Assembly: GCF_036237315.1 (NCBI RefSeq)
Contig: NZ_CP108356.1
Coordinates: 5,585,501 to 5,649,500 of the forward strand
DNA: 64,000 bases
Source of the DNA: Streptomyces sp. NBC_01351
Lineage (GTDB): Bacteria > Actinomycetota > Actinomycetes > Streptomycetales > Streptomycetaceae
Direction: 5' to 3'
Shown here in pieces: positions 62,340 through 64,000 of the stretch (position 1 is its first letter; every line of letters starts with the position of its first letter). The position numbers were made by a program, and so were the translations under genes. Under the pieces are notes generated by a model that did not search any database, was not told the origin of the DNA, and worked only from the letters and a program-made list of their open reading frames with translations.

Positions 62340-64000
62340 GTGAACGACCGACAGGATCCGTACGACGCGTACGGCGCCCAGGAGCAGCAGCTCATCGGCT
62401 ATGACGCCTACGGGCGGCCGGTGTACGGCCAGGTGCCCGAGTACCCGGCCCGGCCCGCTCCGCAGGCCCCTCAGGCACCCCAGGCCCCGCAGTACGAGCA
62501 GCAGCAGTACGGCTACCAGGGCTACGGCGAGCAGCGGCAGCAACAGCAGCAGTACTACCCGCCGCAGCAGCAGGTCGCCGAGGAGTACGGCCGGCAGGAC
62601 CACCAGCAGGCAGCCGGGTACGGCTACGACAACGGCTACGACACCCAAGCGACCCAGCAGTGGCTCCCGCAGCAGACCGCCCCGGAGCCCCAGGCCCACC
62701 CCGCTCACCAGACCCACCAGGCGCGGCAGCCCCAGCAGGCCCCGCCGGCGCCCGCCGAGCGCCCGGCCGTCCAGGTCCCCGAGCCGCGCCGGCCCGAAGG
62801 CGAGTCCGAGGCGGGGCGGGACTACCGCACCGAGATGTTCGCCTTCATCGACCAGCCGGACGAGGACTCCGAGGACGTCATCGACTGGCTCAAGTTCACC
62901 GAGAGCCGGACCGAACGCCGCGAGGAGGCCCGCCGCCGCGGCCGCAACCGGGTCGTGGCGCTGATCGTCGTCCTCGCCCTCTTCGTCGTCGCCGGCCTCG
63001 GCTACCTCTGGTACGCGGGCAAGCTGCCCTTCCTCGACGGGCCCGGGGAGAAGAAGAACGCGGCGACCGCCGACGCCGGGGCGCAGAAGCGCGACATGAT
63101 CGTCGTCCACCTGCACAACACCAAGAAGGGCGGCACCGCCTCGGCGCTGCTCGTCGACAACGTCACCACCAAGCAGGGCGCCACCGTCCTGCTGCCGAAC
63201 TCCCTCGGCGTCCCCGGCCAGGACGGGAGCACCACGGCGCTCGGCAAGGCCGTCGAAGAGGGCGGCCTCGGCACCCGTGAGGCACTCGACTCGGTGCTCG
63301 GCACCCACATCGGCGGGACCTGGCGGCTCGACACCCCCTTCCTGGAGAACCTGGTCGAGCTCGTCGGCGGCATCGAGGTCGACACCGACACCGCGGTCCC
63401 GGCGGACGACGCGGCCAAGGCCCCGGCCGTGGGGCAGGGGCAGAAGCAGAGCCTGAGCGGCCCCATGGCCGTCGCGTACGCCACGTACCGCGCCCAGGGA
63501 GAGCCGGAGGCCAAGCAGCTGGAACGCGTGGGCAAGGTGCTCCACGCGGTGCTGCGCAAGGTCCCGGGCGACCCGAAGGCGGCGGCGGTGACCGTCGAGA
63601 GCATGGGCCAGATCCTCGACCCGGCGCTGAACGCGCAGACGCTCGGAGCCCTCCTCTCCCGGCTCGGCGCGCACGCCAAGGTGGGCGAGTACCGCACCGA
63701 CGTCCTCGCGGTGAAGGCGGACGGCACCCTCACGGACGAAGCCAACAAGAAGGTCGTCAAGGAGGTCCTGGGCGGCGCCGTCGCCGAGGCCCAGCCCGGC
63801 GCGGCACCGCGCGTCGGCCTCAAGGACGCCACCGGCGACGACAAGACGCAGGTCGCGGCGAAGGCGGCGCTGCTGAACGGCGGCTACACCTTCGTGGACG
63901 GCGGCAAGGCCGACAAGCCGGCCGCGACCTCGCAGATCACGTACCAGGACGACGCGGCCAAGGGCCGGGCGATCGAGGTCGCCAAGACCCTGGGGCTGCC
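62340..64000 (+). CDS. LytR-CpsA-Psr (LCP) protein, 3' end outside window
   Basis: At least 553 residues; the end is cut by the window. The GTG at 62340 has GAGAGAGG upstream. A cytoplasmic Gln/Tyr/Gly/Pro-rich tail of about 190 residues precedes one membrane helix (VVALIVVLALFVVAGLGYLW near 205-225). The external LCP domain has MIVVHLHNTKKGGTASALLV, the LDTPFLENLVELVGGIEVD block and SGPMAVAYATYRAQGEPEA, which positions the conserved Arg of the pyrophosphate site. A LytR_C-like region begins about residue 480 (KAALLNGGYTFVDGG). LCP enzymes ligate wall glycopolymers to peptidoglycan, which fits the polymer genes in this window. Confidence 0.92.
   Translation, partial: MNDRQDPYDAYGAQEQQLIGYDAYGRPVYGQVPEYPARPAPQAPQAPQAPQYEQQQYGYQGYGEQRQQQQQYYPPQQQVAEEYGRQDHQQAAGYGYDNGYDTQATQQWLPQQTAPEPQAHPAHQTHQARQPQQAPPAPAERPAVQVPEPRRPEGESEAGRDYRTEMFAFIDQPDEDSEDVIDWLKFTESRTERREEARRRGRNRVVALIVVLALFVVAGLGYLWYAGKLPFLDGPGEKKNAATADAGAQKRDMIVVHLHNTKKGGTASALLVDNVTTKQGATVLLPNSLGVPGQDGSTTALGKAVEEGGLGTREALDSVLGTHIGGTWRLDTPFLENLVELVGGIEVDTDTAVPADDAAKAPAVGQGQKQSLSGPMAVAYATYRAQGEPEAKQLERVGKVLHAVLRKVPGDPKAAAVTVESMGQILDPALNAQTLGALLSRLGAHAKVGEYRTDVLAVKADGTLTDEANKKVVKEVLGGAVAEAQPGAAPRVGLKDATGDDKTQVAAKAALLNGGYTFVDGGKADKPAATSQITYQDDAAKGRAIEVAKTLGL

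Overview
The window is core chromosome of a Streptomyces species. It is very GC-rich, uses many GTG starts, and most genes end in strong GC hairpins. The order rpiB, nei, eis-like, tig-clpP1-clpP2-clpX, valS, folC, ndk, mreBCD-mrdA-rodA, radical SAM, DUF2344, RNase E, rplU-rpmA-obg, proB-proA, nadD, LytR-CpsA-Psr is the conserved Streptomyces arrangement. No insertion sequence, prophage, integrase or CRISPR array was found. Two tRNA genes are present, Gly-TCC and Pro-TGG.

Layout. 1-5760: two APC-family amino acid permeases (the first cut by the window edge), the biotin transporter subunit BioY, ribose-5-phosphate isomerase B, an Nei/Fpg DNA glycosylase and an Eis-type acetyltransferase. 5878-12445: an accessory stretch with a membrane SpoIIE-type phosphatase and an orphan MacB-like ABC ATPase enclosed by long inverted repeats that carry 40-bp tandem arrays. 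A broken P-loop kinase, a DUF4232 lipoprotein, a PLP decarboxylase, an HD hydrolase, a tiny membrane protein and an orphan gene follow. 12777-17744: the two tRNAs, trigger factor and the ClpP1P2-ClpX protease. 17812-19498: two paralogous anchored extracytoplasmic proteins. 19597-27139: valS, an orphan sensor kinase, an MreB paralogue, folC, a DUF4233 membrane protein and ndk.

27414-33676 is the mreB-mreC-mreD-mrdA-rodA cell-wall cluster. In Streptomyces it mainly serves spore-wall synthesis. 33736-46600 holds a CYTH-CHAD protein, the TIGR03960 radical SAM protein, a highly repetitive aromatic membrane-type protein, DUF2344, the large RNase E/G, a small unknown, L21, L27 and the Obg GTPase. 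46679-55114 is a wall-glycopolymer block: a GT2 enzyme, GalE, a GT4 enzyme, a two-domain GT2/TagF-like polymerase and a GtrB/GtrA-type pair. 55199-64000 has proB and proA separated by a small unknown gene, two membrane proteins sharing a short N-terminal motif, an M48 protease, a 55-residue membrane protein, nadD, and an LCP protein cut by the window end.

The mre cluster, the TagF-like polymerase block and the LCP ligase fit one theme, envelope and spore-wall assembly. Translation and protein-quality genes are interleaved with it. The least explained items are the inverted-repeat cassette at 7051-8729 with the kinase remnant it abuts, the repeat protein at 37332-38567, and the small or paralogous membrane proteins.
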